NCBI RefSeq assembly: GCF_003665435.1 | Contig: NZ_CP023407.1 | Location: 682,001 to 746,000 of the forward strand | Direction of reading: 5' to 3' | Source of the DNA: Streptomyces fungicidicus | GTDB lineage: Bacteria; Actinomycetota; Actinomycetes; Streptomycetales; Streptomycetaceae | Length of the DNA stretch: 64,000 bases | Shown: piece after piece, positions 49,538 to 57,762 of the stretch | Position numbering within the stretch: the first letter of the stretch is position 1 | How the letters are laid out: every line of letters starts with the position of its first letter | Notes under the pieces: model-generated | Database searches by the model: none | Seen by the model: the letters and a program-made list of their open reading frames with translations, nothing else | What the model was told of the DNA's origin: nothing | Translations under genes and position numbers: made by a program

Positions 49538-49990
49538 ATGAACGGCATAGACATCGGCAGTGACGCCTTCAACGACCACGCCTTCCTCGCCCGCCGTCAC
49601 TCCTACGAGGGCCCCAACGTCTCCCCTCCCCTCGCCTGGAACGGCGTACCGGACGACGCGACCGAACTGGTCCTCCTCTGCGAGGACCCCGACGCCCCGT
49701 CCGGCACCTTCGTGCACTGGATAGTGGTGGGCATCGACCCCCACAGCGGCGGAGTGGCCGCGGGCCAGAGCCCCCTCCGTGGCACCGAACTCGTGAACGG
49801 ATACGGCGACCGCGGCTGGGGCGGCCCCCACCCCCCTCCGGGCGACGACGCCCACCACTACCTGTTCCGCCTCTACGCCCTCGCCGAACCCTGCGTCCTG
49901 CCCGACGCGCCCCGCGCGGACCAGGTGCACGAGGCGGTCGAGCAGAGGCAGTTGGCGAGCGGCACCCTGGTGGGGCTCTACCAGCGCTGA
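49538..49990 (+). CDS. YbhB/YbcL-family PEBP (Raf kinase inhibitor-like)
   Basis: 150 aa. The PEBP fold is clear from NVSPPLAWNGVPDDATELVLLCEDPDAPSGTFVHWIVVGIDP and YLFRLYALAEPCVLPDAP; the ligand pocket DPDAPS and GPxPP-like GGPHPPPGD are present. Bacterial members bind phosphate- or anion-like ligands; function unknown. ATG 49538 sits 6 bp after a 12-bp palindrome and has no clear SD; an in-frame ATG at 49514 is the alternative. Confidence 0.88.
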   Translation: MNGIDIGSDAFNDHAFLARRHSYEGPNVSPPLAWNGVPDDATELVLLCEDPDAPSGTFVHWIVVGIDPHSGGVAAGQSPLRGTELVNGYGDRGWGGPHPPPGDDAHHYLFRLYALAEPCVLPDAPRADQVHEAVEQRQLASGTLVGLYQR

Positions 49991-49998
49991 GCGCCCCG

Positions 49999-50424
49999 TC
50001 AGTGCGTGGGCTCCGCCGCGCTGATGTCCGCCAGGGCGGAGTGCGGGTCCTCCGTGACGGCGAGGTCGCCGAGGCTGACCATGCCCACCGGGCAGCCGCC
50101 GTGCTCCACCACCGGGAGCCGCCGGACCGCGTACTCACGCATCAGTTCGACGGCGTGATCGGTGGTGTCCTCGGGATCGAGGGTCACCAGGGGCGGGCGC
50201 GTGCACAGGGAACCGACGGTCGTGGCCTCGGGGTCGCGACCCTCGGCGACACCCCTCAGCACGATGTCGCGGTCGGTGAGCACGCCGAACAGATCACAGT
50301 CGTACGCCACCAGGACGTCGCCGATGTCCCGCTCGCGCATCAGGCGCGCGGCCCGCGCCACCGTCGTCATGGGCTCGACGGACGCGGTGTCCGCGGACAT
50401 CACGTCCCGTATCCGCGTGGTCAT
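49999..50424 (-). CDS. Two-CBS-domain protein
   Basis: 141 aa made of two CBS modules: RIRDVMSADTASVEPMTTVARAARLMRERDIGDVLVAYDCDLFGVLTDRDIVLRGVAEG and TTVGSLCTRPPLVTLDPEDTTDHAVELMREYAVRRLPVVEHGGCPVGMVSLGDLA. CBS pairs bind adenosyl ligands such as AMP or ATP and modulate partners. ATG 50424 has GGAGG 5 nt upstream. Stand-alone CBS proteins are common in Streptomyces and few have known partners. Confidence 0.9.
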   Translation of the reverse strand: MTTRIRDVMSADTASVEPMTTVARAARLMRERDIGDVLVAYDCDLFGVLTDRDIVLRGVAEGRDPEATTVGSLCTRPPLVTLDPEDTTDHAVELMREYAVRRLPVVEHGGCPVGMVSLGDLAVTEDPHSALADISAAEPTH

Positions 50425-50524
50425 GGGCACCTCCCGGTACGTGGCCGGCCTGGACTCCCCGTGTCCGCCGCGTAGCCCGCTGCGCGGGGAGTAAACCGGC
50501 GGCGGGCCGCCCGCCCCTCCGGGT

Positions 50525-50956
50525 CTACCGGGCCGCCCCGGGGATCTCCTCCGTGACGCCGTTCAGCGGGGAGTCCGGGTCGGTGCCGTAGGGGCGGGTG
50601 AGGGCCTCGAGGCCGTGGCCCGCCGGATCCCGGAAGTAGACGCCGCGTCCGCCGTCGTTGCGGTTGATGCGGCCCGGGTGCCTGCCGTGCGGATCGGCCT
50701 GGATCGGGATGCCGCCGTCCACGAGCCGGCCGAGGATCGCGTCGAACTCGTCCTCGGAGACGAGGAACGCGTAGTGCTGTACCGGGATCTCGATGTCCAG
50801 GGTCAAGAAGTCCAGGGTGACGCCGTTGGCGGTGGTCACCGGAAGGAACGGCCCGGCCGGCTCCCCGACCTCCAGTCCCAGGATCCCGGCGAGGAAACGC
50901 GCGGAGCTCTCCCGGTCACGGGTGAGAACGATGGTGTGATTGAACTCGACTGACAT
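50525..50956 (-). CDS. VOC (glyoxalase/bleomycin-resistance) family protein
   Basis: 143 aa with one vicinal-oxygen-chelate domain: FNHTIVLTRDRESSARFLAGILGLEVGEPAGPF, then GRGVYFRDPAGHGLEALTRPYG. Metal ligands are expected to be His7, the middle His (QHYAFLV) and the late Glu (GLEAL). Substrate unknown; the family includes glyoxalase I, dioxygenases and antibiotic-binding proteins. ATG 50956 is the first Met with family homology. Confidence 0.88.
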   Translation of the reverse strand: MSVEFNHTIVLTRDRESSARFLAGILGLEVGEPAGPFLPVTTANGVTLDFLTLDIEIPVQHYAFLVSEDEFDAILGRLVDGGIPIQADPHGRHPGRINRNDGGRGVYFRDPAGHGLEALTRPYGTDPDSPLNGVTEEIPGAAR

Positions 50957-51097
50957 GCTGTCAATGCCTCCATGGGCATTCGCGGCGCCTCCATGCCTCA
51001 CCCGACCGGTGACCGACACGCGATGCCGCGGGGACAGGGTAGGCACCGGGACGCACGGCTGTCGAGCGGCCACCGGAACTCCCGCCGCGGTCGGCGG

Positions 51098-51898
51098 TCA
51101 GGGCGCGCCGGGACCTCCCCCGGTCCCGGCGGCCGCGTCCACCTGCCCGGCCACCCAGCCGAGGAAGTCGCCGACGGCCGCCGCGGGCAGTGCGGGCGCG
51201 GCCTCCCGGGGACGGGCGAAGCTCCGCAGCGCGTCCGTGATCAGCGGCCGGAAGTCCGGCTCCGCGGCGGCGACGGCCTCGGCGGCCGCACGCTTGGCGA
51301 ACCAGTGGCCCGTGCGGCAGTACACCGCCGAACGGCAGCCGTTGAGCACCCGGTTGTCGGCGACGTGTCCCTCGCCCTCGGCGTGCTCCCGCACGGAGGC
51401 GCGGAGCGCGGCGAGCACGGCGGACCGCCCCGGTGCGGCGATCACCCCGCGCACCGGGGCGCCGAACAGCGGGAGGCCGCACTGGTGGGCGATCGACCGG
51501 TCGAGGACGTACCAGAACGCGGGGCCCTCGCCGGGGTCGTAGGCGGCCCGCTCGGGCAGTGACGGCCCGGTGTTGAGGTCCAGCAGGTACCCCGCGCCGC
51601 CGGACGGGCGGGCGGCGAAGCCCGCCGGGTAGACGACCAGTTCCAGCCCGGCCGCGGGACAGGGCAGTGCGGGGTGGGCCAGCGCCCCGACCAGCTCGGG
51701 CAGCGCCCGTCGCGGCAGCGAGTCGTCCACCACGACCGTCACGTCGACGTCGCTGCGTCCGTGCCGGTAGTCGCCGAGCGCGACGGACCCGACGGCCAGG
51801 ACGCTCACCAGACGGGGGCCGCAGACGGCGCGGGTGCGGTCGACCAGTTCGCCGAGATAGGGGCGGAGCTCGCGGGGCGGGGCGGGGGGACGGCTCAT
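51098..51898 (-). CDS. Nucleotidyltransferase, aminoglycoside adenylyltransferase-like
   Basis: 266 aa. The N-terminal polymerase-beta-type nucleotidyltransferase motif GSVALGDYRHGRSDVDVTVVV gives the catalytic DxD, and a C-terminal helical domain of the AadA/DUF4111 type follows (SAVYCRTGHWFAKRAAAEAVA). AadA-like enzymes adenylylate streptomycin and spectinomycin, but Streptomyces carry divergent homologues of unproven function. No resistance should be claimed from sequence alone. Confidence 0.82.
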   Translation of the reverse strand: MSRPPAPPRELRPYLGELVDRTRAVCGPRLVSVLAVGSVALGDYRHGRSDVDVTVVVDDSLPRRALPELVGALAHPALPCPAAGLELVVYPAGFAARPSGGAGYLLDLNTGPSLPERAAYDPGEGPAFWYVLDRSIAHQCGLPLFGAPVRGVIAAPGRSAVLAALRASVREHAEGEGHVADNRVLNGCRSAVYCRTGHWFAKRAAAEAVAAAEPDFRPLITDALRSFARPREAAPALPAAAVGDFLGWVAGQVDAAAGTGGGPGAP

Positions 51899-51926
51899 GC
51901 GACCGGTGTCGGCCGGCGCGTGCGCG

Positions 51927-52472
51927 TCACGGCGCGTCGTTCCACAGTTCGTCGCTGTCGCACACCCGCGCACCCATGTTGCGTTCCATCATCCGCAGGG
52001 CGGCGTCCGCCAGATCGGCGTGGATGTGGGCGACGGCGTCGCGCGGGACGATCACATGGAGGTGCCTGATGTGCGCGTCGAGCGAGGAGTACAGGACGCA
52101 CTGCTCCGTGACCTGGCCGCACAGCACCAGCCGGTCGATGCCCTGCTGTCCGAGCAGATACCCCAGCGGGGTCTCGAAGAAGATGGAGTGCCGGGCCTTC
52201 ACGACGAAGAGCGACGCGTCGTCCGGCACCAGGGGCTTCACCAGGTCCGCGTGCGGTCCCGCCAGTGCGTGGTCGAGCAGCTCGCCGTGGTGCGAGCGCC
52301 ACTCGCCGAAGTTGTCGTTGACGTAGATCACCGGGACGCCCCGCCGCCGGGCCCGCCGCAGCAGGCCGGAGACGGCCGGCACGACCGACTCCGCGGACGG
52401 GATCAGCCGGTCGGCGTCCGGATGGTCGTAGGTGTTGATCATGTCGATGACGATCAGTGCGGTCCTGCCCAT
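51927..52472 (-). CDS. Isochorismatase-family cysteine hydrolase
   Basis: 181 aa. The catalytic triad is Asp10 (ALIVIDMINTY), Lys92 (FVVKARHSIFF) and Cys125 (LVLCGQVTEQCVLYSS). The family includes isochorismatases, nicotinamidases and N-carbamoylsarcosine amidases, so the substrate is unknown. No aryl-carrier domain and no siderophore genes adjoin, which makes a hydrolytic amidase more likely. The start at 52472 gives the usual family length. Confidence 0.9.
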   Translation of the reverse strand: MGRTALIVIDMINTYDHPDADRLIPSAESVVPAVSGLLRRARRRGVPVIYVNDNFGEWRSHHGELLDHALAGPHADLVKPLVPDDASLFVVKARHSIFFETPLGYLLGQQGIDRLVLCGQVTEQCVLYSSLDAHIRHLHVIVPRDAVAHIHADLADAALRMMERNMGARVCDSDELWNDAP

Positions 52473-52648
52473 GCCACCCGGGTTCCACCTGCAAAGCCGG
52501 CTCAGACATGTTCGCTCGCGCGTATTGTGCCGAGCGGGTCCGCCGGGGCCCGGCGCGAGGGTGCGGCGGTCCCGGGACTTGACATGAGGGAGCGCGCGTC
52601 ACAGCCTTTGGCAACGTTGTCATACCGTTCTGACGGGACCTCACATTC

Positions 52649-53056
52649 ATGACAGAACAGCACGCGCCCGACCCGGGTTCGTTCGCGGTCGACCTGCGGG
52701 CCGTCTGCGAGGTGGACTGGATCAGGCTGGCCTTCACGGCCGACGCGAGCGACCCGGTGTTCACCCCGCCCTTCCTGGACGGCCCGCACGGCCGCACGGC
52801 CGGCCGGGACGTCCGGCCGAGCTACCCGCTCGAGTTCGTCGTCGAGACCAGCACCGACAACGCCGAGTGGACCAGCGTCTACCGCACCGCGGCAGGCACC
52901 GGCGGCGTGGTGAACATCCAGCTGACCCGCCCGGTGACGGCCCGGTGGGTGCGGATGACGTCCCACCGCCGCTCCGGCCCCCATCCGCTGGGCCTCGACG
53001 GCTTCGAGGTGTACGGGGACCGCGGCCGGGCCGGTATCAGGGCCGTCCGGCCCTAG
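52649..53056 (+). CDS. Stand-alone discoidin (F5/8 type C) domain protein
   Basis: 135 aa. A single F5/8 type C jelly-roll fold: EVDWIRLAFTADASDPVF, YPLEFVVETSTDNAEWTSVYRTAAG, and the closing ARWVRMTSHRRSGPHPLGLDGFEVYG. This domain usually decorates secreted carbohydrate-active enzymes. Here it is alone, with no signal peptide and no catalytic domain. It may be a cytosolic sugar or lipid binder, or a domain left from a larger gene. Confidence 0.78.
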   Translation: MTEQHAPDPGSFAVDLRAVCEVDWIRLAFTADASDPVFTPPFLDGPHGRTAGRDVRPSYPLEFVVETSTDNAEWTSVYRTAAGTGGVVNIQLTRPVTARWVRMTSHRRSGPHPLGLDGFEVYGDRGRAGIRAVRP

Positions 53057-53088
53057 CCCGGGCCGGGTCCGCCGCCGACGATGGAGCA

Positions 53089-53502
53089 ATGATCCACAGC
53101 AATGGCTTCCGGCCGCTCGAACGCCAGGAGTGTCTGCGCCTGCTGGCCAAGGCGCCGGTCGGGCGCGTCGTCTACACGCGGCAGGCCCTGCCTGCCGTGC
53201 TCCCCGTCAACTTCGCCCTGGACACGGACTCCGCGGTGGTGCTGTGCACGTCCGCCGCGTCCGACCTGGTGCGGGCGGTCGACGGGGTCGTCGTCGCCTT
53301 CGAGGCCGACGACTTCGACGCCGGGAGCCGGTCCGGCTGGAGCGTGGTGGTCACGGGCCGCGCCGCCGTGGTGACCGACGCCGCCGAGCACGGGCGTCTG
53401 CTGCGCACCGGCCCGCGCTCCTGGATGCCGATGCGGGACGGTGTGTTCATCCGGATCGACGCCGAGATGGTCACGGGACGGGAGCTGACGGGCGCCGTCT
53501 GA
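53089..53502 (+). CDS. Pyridoxamine 5'-phosphate oxidase-like flavin-binding protein
   Basis: 137 aa split-barrel protein: ERQECLRLLAKAPVGRVVYTRQALPAVLPVNFAL, then GWSVVVTGRAAVVTDAAEHGRLL, ending FIRIDAEMVTGREL. Members bind FMN or F420 and reduce unknown substrates; actinobacteria have many. A GGAG lies only 2 nt before the ATG, an unusually close spacing. No better start is in frame. Confidence 0.85.
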   Translation: MIHSNGFRPLERQECLRLLAKAPVGRVVYTRQALPAVLPVNFALDTDSAVVLCTSAASDLVRAVDGVVVAFEADDFDAGSRSGWSVVVTGRAAVVTDAAEHGRLLRTGPRSWMPMRDGVFIRIDAEMVTGRELTGAV

Positions 53503-53553
53503 AGATCACCGGCCGCCTGCGGCACGCCCCGCGGGGTGCCGTACGGTACGCCT

Positions 53554-54000
53554 GTGACCGCCTTCAGCCCTGAGAACACCCCGGGCCGCCACGGCCCTTC
53601 CGCCACCGTCGAGGCCGAGCCCCGCGAGGTGGGCCGGGTGCGCACCGAGTACTCGCCCGCGCACGACGGGGACCCCGATCCGGGGGAGATCGTCTGGACC
53701 TGGGTCCCCTACGAGGAGAACGACGGACGGGGCAAGGACCGCCCGGTGCTCGTCGTGGCCCGCGAGGCGGGCGGGACGGTCCTCGCCGTGCAGCTGTCCA
53801 GCCGGCGGCGCGACGGTGACCGCGAGTGGGTGCCGATCGGCAGCGGGCCGTGGGACCGCTCGGGCCGCGACTCGTGGGTGGACGTGGACCGCGTGCTGCG
53901 GCTGCACGACGACGGCATGCGCCGGGAGGCGTGCGCGCTGGACCGGATGCGGTTCAACCTCGTGCGTCAGCGGCTGCGGGAGCGGTACGGCTGGAACTGA
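53554..54000 (+). CDS. PemK/MazF-type endoribonuclease toxin without antitoxin
   Basis: 148 aa. The toxin domain is DGDPDPGEIVWTWVPYEENDGRGKDRPVLVVAREAGGTVLAVQLSSRRRD through LHDDGMRREACALDRMRFNLVRQRLRERYGW, following a 40-residue extension. PemK toxins are mRNA interferases. No small antitoxin gene precedes or follows it, so it is an orphan, like many actinobacterial paralogues that have lost toxicity or use distant antitoxins. Its last 47 nt overlap, antisense, the 3' end of the PARG gene. Confidence 0.8.
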   Translation: MTAFSPENTPGRHGPSATVEAEPREVGRVRTEYSPAHDGDPDPGEIVWTWVPYEENDGRGKDRPVLVVAREAGGTVLAVQLSSRRRDGDREWVPIGSGPWDRSGRDSWVDVDRVLRLHDDGMRREACALDRMRFNLVRQRLRERYGWN

Positions 54001-54832
54001 CCGGCGCCGGCGGCCCGGACAGCAGGTCCGCGAACGCGCGGTCGAACGCGGCGCGGACCACGGCGTCGCGGGTGCGGTCCAGGATGCCGAACACGACGTG
54101 GGCGAACGCGCCCGCGAAGCGCCCGCCCGGCTCCAGGTGGCTCCGGAACGCCGCCGCCACCTGGGCGGGGTCGTTGCGGAACACCCCGCAGCCCCAGGCG
54201 CCCAGCACGAGCCGCCGGTAGCCGTGGGCGGCGGCGGTCTCCAGGACCCGCCCGGCGCGTACGGCCAGGGCGCCCGGCAGCCGCTCCGCCTGCTCCGGCG
54301 TCCTCGAGAGGATCACCCCGGCGTTGGGCGCCGGCGAGGTGAGGAAACCGGCCGTGAACGGCTCGTCCAGGAGGTTTCCGCGGTCGTCGCGGAAGACCGG
54401 CACGGCGGGTGAGTGGATCACGCGGTCCGTGTAGAACGGGTCGCGGTGGGCGCGGTGGTGGTCGTAGTACCCCTCGGCCCGCAGCAGGCAGGCGTACAGC
54501 GCGGAGGCGCGGCACAGGGCCTCCTCCTGGGCCTGGGCGCCGTTGAGGTATCCCCCGCCGGGGTTGCGGGCGGAGGCGAAGTTCAGCACGGCCACCGGGC
54601 CGGTGAGCCGCCGTGCGGCCTCCAGGCTGCTCTCGCCGGTCACCTCGAACCGGGTCCCGACCGGCTGGAACGCCGGGACGGGAACCGGTCGCGGCCCGAA
54701 CGTCCGCGTTCCGCCGGCCGCGGCCTCGACCGCAGCCGCGACGGACACCTCGTGCCCGCCGGGCGCCCGGTAACCGCCCGCCGCCACGATCCGCTCGGTC
54801 TCCCGGGCGATCCCCCGCAGGCGCGCGCTCAC
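53954..54832 (-). CDS. Bacterial-type poly(ADP-ribose) glycohydrolase (TIGR02452-like macrodomain)
   Basis: 292 aa. The PARG signature GGG-x6-QEE is ARNPGGGYLNGAQAQEEALC, with the catalytic Glu. The VVFGILDRTRDAVVRAAFDRAFADLL end matches the macrodomain. It hydrolyses ADP-ribose chains or terminal ADP-ribose from proteins. GTG 54832 is preferred because the family starts near SARLRGIARETERI; an ATG at 54865 is possible. Convergent overlap with the toxin gene. Confidence 0.88.
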   Translation of the reverse strand: MSARLRGIARETERIVAAGGYRAPGGHEVSVAAAVEAAAGGTRTFGPRPVPVPAFQPVGTRFEVTGESSLEAARRLTGPVAVLNFASARNPGGGYLNGAQAQEEALCRASALYACLLRAEGYYDHHRAHRDPFYTDRVIHSPAVPVFRDDRGNLLDEPFTAGFLTSPAPNAGVILSRTPEQAERLPGALAVRAGRVLETAAAHGYRRLVLGAWGCGVFRNDPAQVAAAFRSHLEPGGRFAGAFAHVVFGILDRTRDAVVRAAFDRAFADLLSGPPAPVSSSRTAPAAADARG

Positions 54833-55132
54833 GGCGCCACCCCCGTAGCCGCCGTGACCGCGCACCGCGCGGTCCCCCTCGTCGTGCTCATGCAGGCATC
54901 GTGAGCGATGCTGGTGATGCGGCGCAACGGAGTTTCCGCCTCCCGGGAAGGCCCGGGGCAGGGCGGGAAAGCCGCCGGGAACAGGCCGGACGAAGGGATT
55001 GCGGACCCGGGACGCCCCGCCAGGCGCCCTTGTGCCCGGCGACTCGAAGGTTTTGGGTGGACGAGTTCATGTCGGCCGGGACAGACGAGGCTCCGGGCCG
55101 ACGACATGGTGGAATCTCAGGAGGATCCCGAC
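54833..55132 (+). other. 300-bp divergent gap, egtA leader side
   Basis: Holds a 16-nt hairpin GCATCG-TGAG-CGATGC (54896-54911) that could be an operator or a terminator. No -10/-35 pair is convincing. Two short open frames (one with MVESQEDPD) run into egtA without homology. Confidence 0.4.
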
Positions 55133-56449
55133 ATGTCCGATCCGTCGGACGGCTGTGCGGACCCGCGTACCGCCGTCACAGAAGCCGAGGTGGAGGCCCT
55201 GGTCCGGGGCATCTGCTTCAAGACCGGACCGCCGCGCCGCCTCGGTGTCGAGGTGGAATGGCTCGTCCACGAGCTGCGGGACCCGCGGCTCCCCGTGTCA
55301 CCCGAACGACTCGAGGCGGTCTACGCCGCACTGCGAATCGTGCCCCTGAGGTCGGCGCTCACCGTCGAGCCCGGCGGCCAGCTGGAGCTCAGCTCGCCGC
55401 CCGCCGCCTCCCTGATGGAGTGCGTCGGCACCGTCTCCGCCGACCTCGACGCGGTACGCGCGGTGCTCCGCCGGGACGGTCTGGCCATCGTCGGTCTCGG
55501 CCACGACCCCTGGCACACGCCGCGCCGCTTCCTGCGCGCACCGCGCTACGACGCCATGGAGGCCTGTCTCGACCGCACCGGCTCCGCCGGCCGGGCCATG
55601 ATGTGCACCTCCGCGTCGGTGCAGGTGTGCCTGGACGCCGGGTACGAGGAGCCCGGCCCCCTCGGCCATGTACGGCGCTGGTGGCTGGCGCACCAGCTGG
55701 GCGCGGTGCTGGTCGCCGCGTTCGCCAACTCCCCGATCGCCGGCGGGCGGCCGACCGGCTGGCTGTCCACGCGGCAGCTGCGCTGGGCGCAGATCGGCAC
55801 CGGCCGGGCGGGCGGCCCGGTCCTGGACGCCGACCCGCGGGGCGCCTGGGCCCGGCACGTCCTGGACTCGCCCGTGATGTGCGTGCGGCGCGACGACGGG
55901 CCGTGGGACGTGCCCGAGGGGCTGACCTTCCGGGAGTGGACCAGATCGCCCCGGCCGCCGACCCGTGACGACCTCGACTACCACGCCACGACCCTGTTCC
56001 CGCCGGTCCGGCCGCGCGGCCACCTGGAGCTGCGCATGATCGACGCGCAGCCCGGTGACGACGGCTGGATGGTGCCCCTGGCCGTGGCCGCGGCCCTGTT
56101 CGACGACCCGGAGGCCGCCGAGACCGCCTACCGGGCGGTGAAGCCGCTGGCCGAGCGGGCGCACGGCATGCCGGCGCCGCACAATCCCCTCTGGCGGGAC
56201 GCGGCGCGCGTCGGACTGGCCGATCCGGAGCTGCGGGAGGTGGCCGCCGTCTGTTTCGCGGCGGCGCTGCGCGCCCTGCCCCGGCTCGGCGCCACCACCG
56301 AGGTCGTCGACGCGGTCGGGGCGTACCGGGACCGCCATGTGGCCCGGGGCCGCTGCCCGGCCGACGACTCGCTCGACGAGCTGCGTGCGGCGGCCCGCGG
56401 CGCGCACCCCCTGCCCCAGCGCACGCACGGGAAGGACACCCCCTCATGA
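55133..56449 (+). CDS. egtA: Ergothioneine biosynthesis glutamate-cysteine ligase
   Basis: 438 aa. It makes gamma-glutamylcysteine, the sulfur donor for EgtB. GCS2-type features: RLGVEVEWLVHELRD near the N-terminus, the LTVEPGGQLELSSPP active-site segment, and HLELRMIDAQPGDDGW. ATG 55133 has AGGAGG 8 nt upstream; the frame is open to 54908 without homology. First gene of egtABCD; overlaps egtB by ATGA. Confidence 0.93.
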   Translation: MSDPSDGCADPRTAVTEAEVEALVRGICFKTGPPRRLGVEVEWLVHELRDPRLPVSPERLEAVYAALRIVPLRSALTVEPGGQLELSSPPAASLMECVGTVSADLDAVRAVLRRDGLAIVGLGHDPWHTPRRFLRAPRYDAMEACLDRTGSAGRAMMCTSASVQVCLDAGYEEPGPLGHVRRWWLAHQLGAVLVAAFANSPIAGGRPTGWLSTRQLRWAQIGTGRAGGPVLDADPRGAWARHVLDSPVMCVRRDDGPWDVPEGLTFREWTRSPRPPTRDDLDYHATTLFPPVRPRGHLELRMIDAQPGDDGWMVPLAVAAALFDDPEAAETAYRAVKPLAERAHGMPAPHNPLWRDAARVGLADPELREVAAVCFAAALRALPRLGATTEVVDAVGAYRDRHVARGRCPADDSLDELRAAARGAHPLPQRTHGKDTPS

Positions 56450-57762
56450 CCGACCCCGCCCTCGACGCCGAAGCCCTGCGCGAGCGCGCGGTCGCCTCGC
56501 TGATCACGGCCCGGGACCGCACCACGCTGCTCACCAGCTGCGTCGACGAGCCCGAACTGACCGCACAGCACTCGCCGCTGATGTCGCCGCTGGTGTGGGA
56601 CCTCGCGCACATCGGCAACCAGGAGGAGCAGTGGCTGCTGCGGGCCGTCGCCGGCCACGAGGCGATACGGCCCGAGATCGACGGCCTGTACGACGCCTTC
56701 GAGCACCCGCGCGCCGAGCGCCCGAGCCTGCCGCTGCTGCCGCCTGACGAGGCCCGCCGGTACGCCGCGGACGTCCGCGGCCGGGCGCTGGACGTGCTGG
56801 AGGCCGCCGCGTTCGACGGAACGCGGCTGACGGAGGCGGGCTTCGCCTTCGGGATGATCGCCCAGCACGAACAGCAGCACGACGAGACGATGCTGATCAC
56901 CCATCAGCTGCGCCGGGGACCGCGGGCGCTGACGGCCCCGGACCCGGAGCCGGTGCCGCTGTTCACCGGTCCGTCCGAAGTCCTCGTGCCGGGCGGCCCG
57001 TTCACCATGGGCACCTCCGACGAGCCGTGGGCGCTGGACAACGAACGCCCCGCGCACCGCCGTGAGGTGGCACCCTTCCGCATCGACACCACCCCGGTGA
57101 CGAACGCCACGTACCAGGCGTTCATCGCGGACGGCGGCTACGACGAGCCCCGCTGGTGGACCGCCGAGGGCTGGGCCCACGTCCGCCGCAACGCGATCAC
57201 CGCTCCGCTCTTCTGGCGCCGGGACGGCGGGCAGTGGCTGCGGCGCCGGTTCGGCGTCACCGAGGCGGTGCCGCCGGACGAGCCGGTGCTGCACGTGTGC
57301 TGGTACGAGGCGGACGCCTACGCCCGCTGGGCCGGGCGCCGGCTGCCCACCGAGACCGAGTGGGAGAAGGCGGCCCGGTACGACCCGGCCGGCGACCGCT
57401 CGGCGCGCTACCCCTGGGGCGACGCCGAGCCCACCCCCGAGCACGCCAACCTCGGCCAGCGGCATCTGCGCCCGGCGCCGGCCGGAAGCTACCCGGCGGG
57501 CGAGTCGCCGCTCGGGGTGCGGCAGCTGATCGGCGACGTGTGGGAGTGGACGTCGAGCGACTTCCTGCCGTACCCGGGGTTCAGGGCGTTCCCGTACAAG
57601 GAGTACTCGGAGGTGTTCTTCGGGCCGGGCCACAAGGTGCTGCGCGGCGGTTCGTTCGCCGTGGACGCGGTGGCCTGCCGGGGCACGTTCCGCAACTGGG
57701 ACCTTCCGGTGCGGCGGCAGATCTTCTCCGGGTTCCGCACGGCGCGCTCGGAGGAGATCTGA
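56446..57762 (+). CDS. egtB: Ergothioneine synthase, Fe(II)-dependent sulfoxide synthase
   Basis: 438 aa. N-terminal DinB-like helical bundle with the metal ligands (WDLAHIGNQEEQW, then AQHEQQHDE) and a C-terminal formylglycine-generating-enzyme-like domain (GGPFTMGTSDEPWALDNERPAHRREV and FSGFRTA). It joins hercynine and gamma-glutamylcysteine using O2. Starts by ATGA overlap after egtA; its TGA overlaps the egtC ATG by one base. Confidence 0.95.
   Translation: MTDPALDAEALRERAVASLITARDRTTLLTSCVDEPELTAQHSPLMSPLVWDLAHIGNQEEQWLLRAVAGHEAIRPEIDGLYDAFEHPRAERPSLPLLPPDEARRYAADVRGRALDVLEAAAFDGTRLTEAGFAFGMIAQHEQQHDETMLITHQLRRGPRALTAPDPEPVPLFTGPSEVLVPGGPFTMGTSDEPWALDNERPAHRREVAPFRIDTTPVTNATYQAFIADGGYDEPRWWTAEGWAHVRRNAITAPLFWRRDGGQWLRRRFGVTEAVPPDEPVLHVCWYEADAYARWAGRRLPTETEWEKAARYDPAGDRSARYPWGDAEPTPEHANLGQRHLRPAPAGSYPAGESPLGVRQLIGDVWEWTSSDFLPYPGFRAFPYKEYSEVFFGPGHKVLRGGSFAVDAVACRGTFRNWDLPVRRQIFSGFRTARSEEI

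Noticed and set aside
51098..51898. Antibiotic resistance by the aminoglycoside adenylyltransferase-like gene
   Set aside because: Only the nucleotidyltransferase fold is supported; Streptomyces carry many such homologues and sequence alone does not show resistance.
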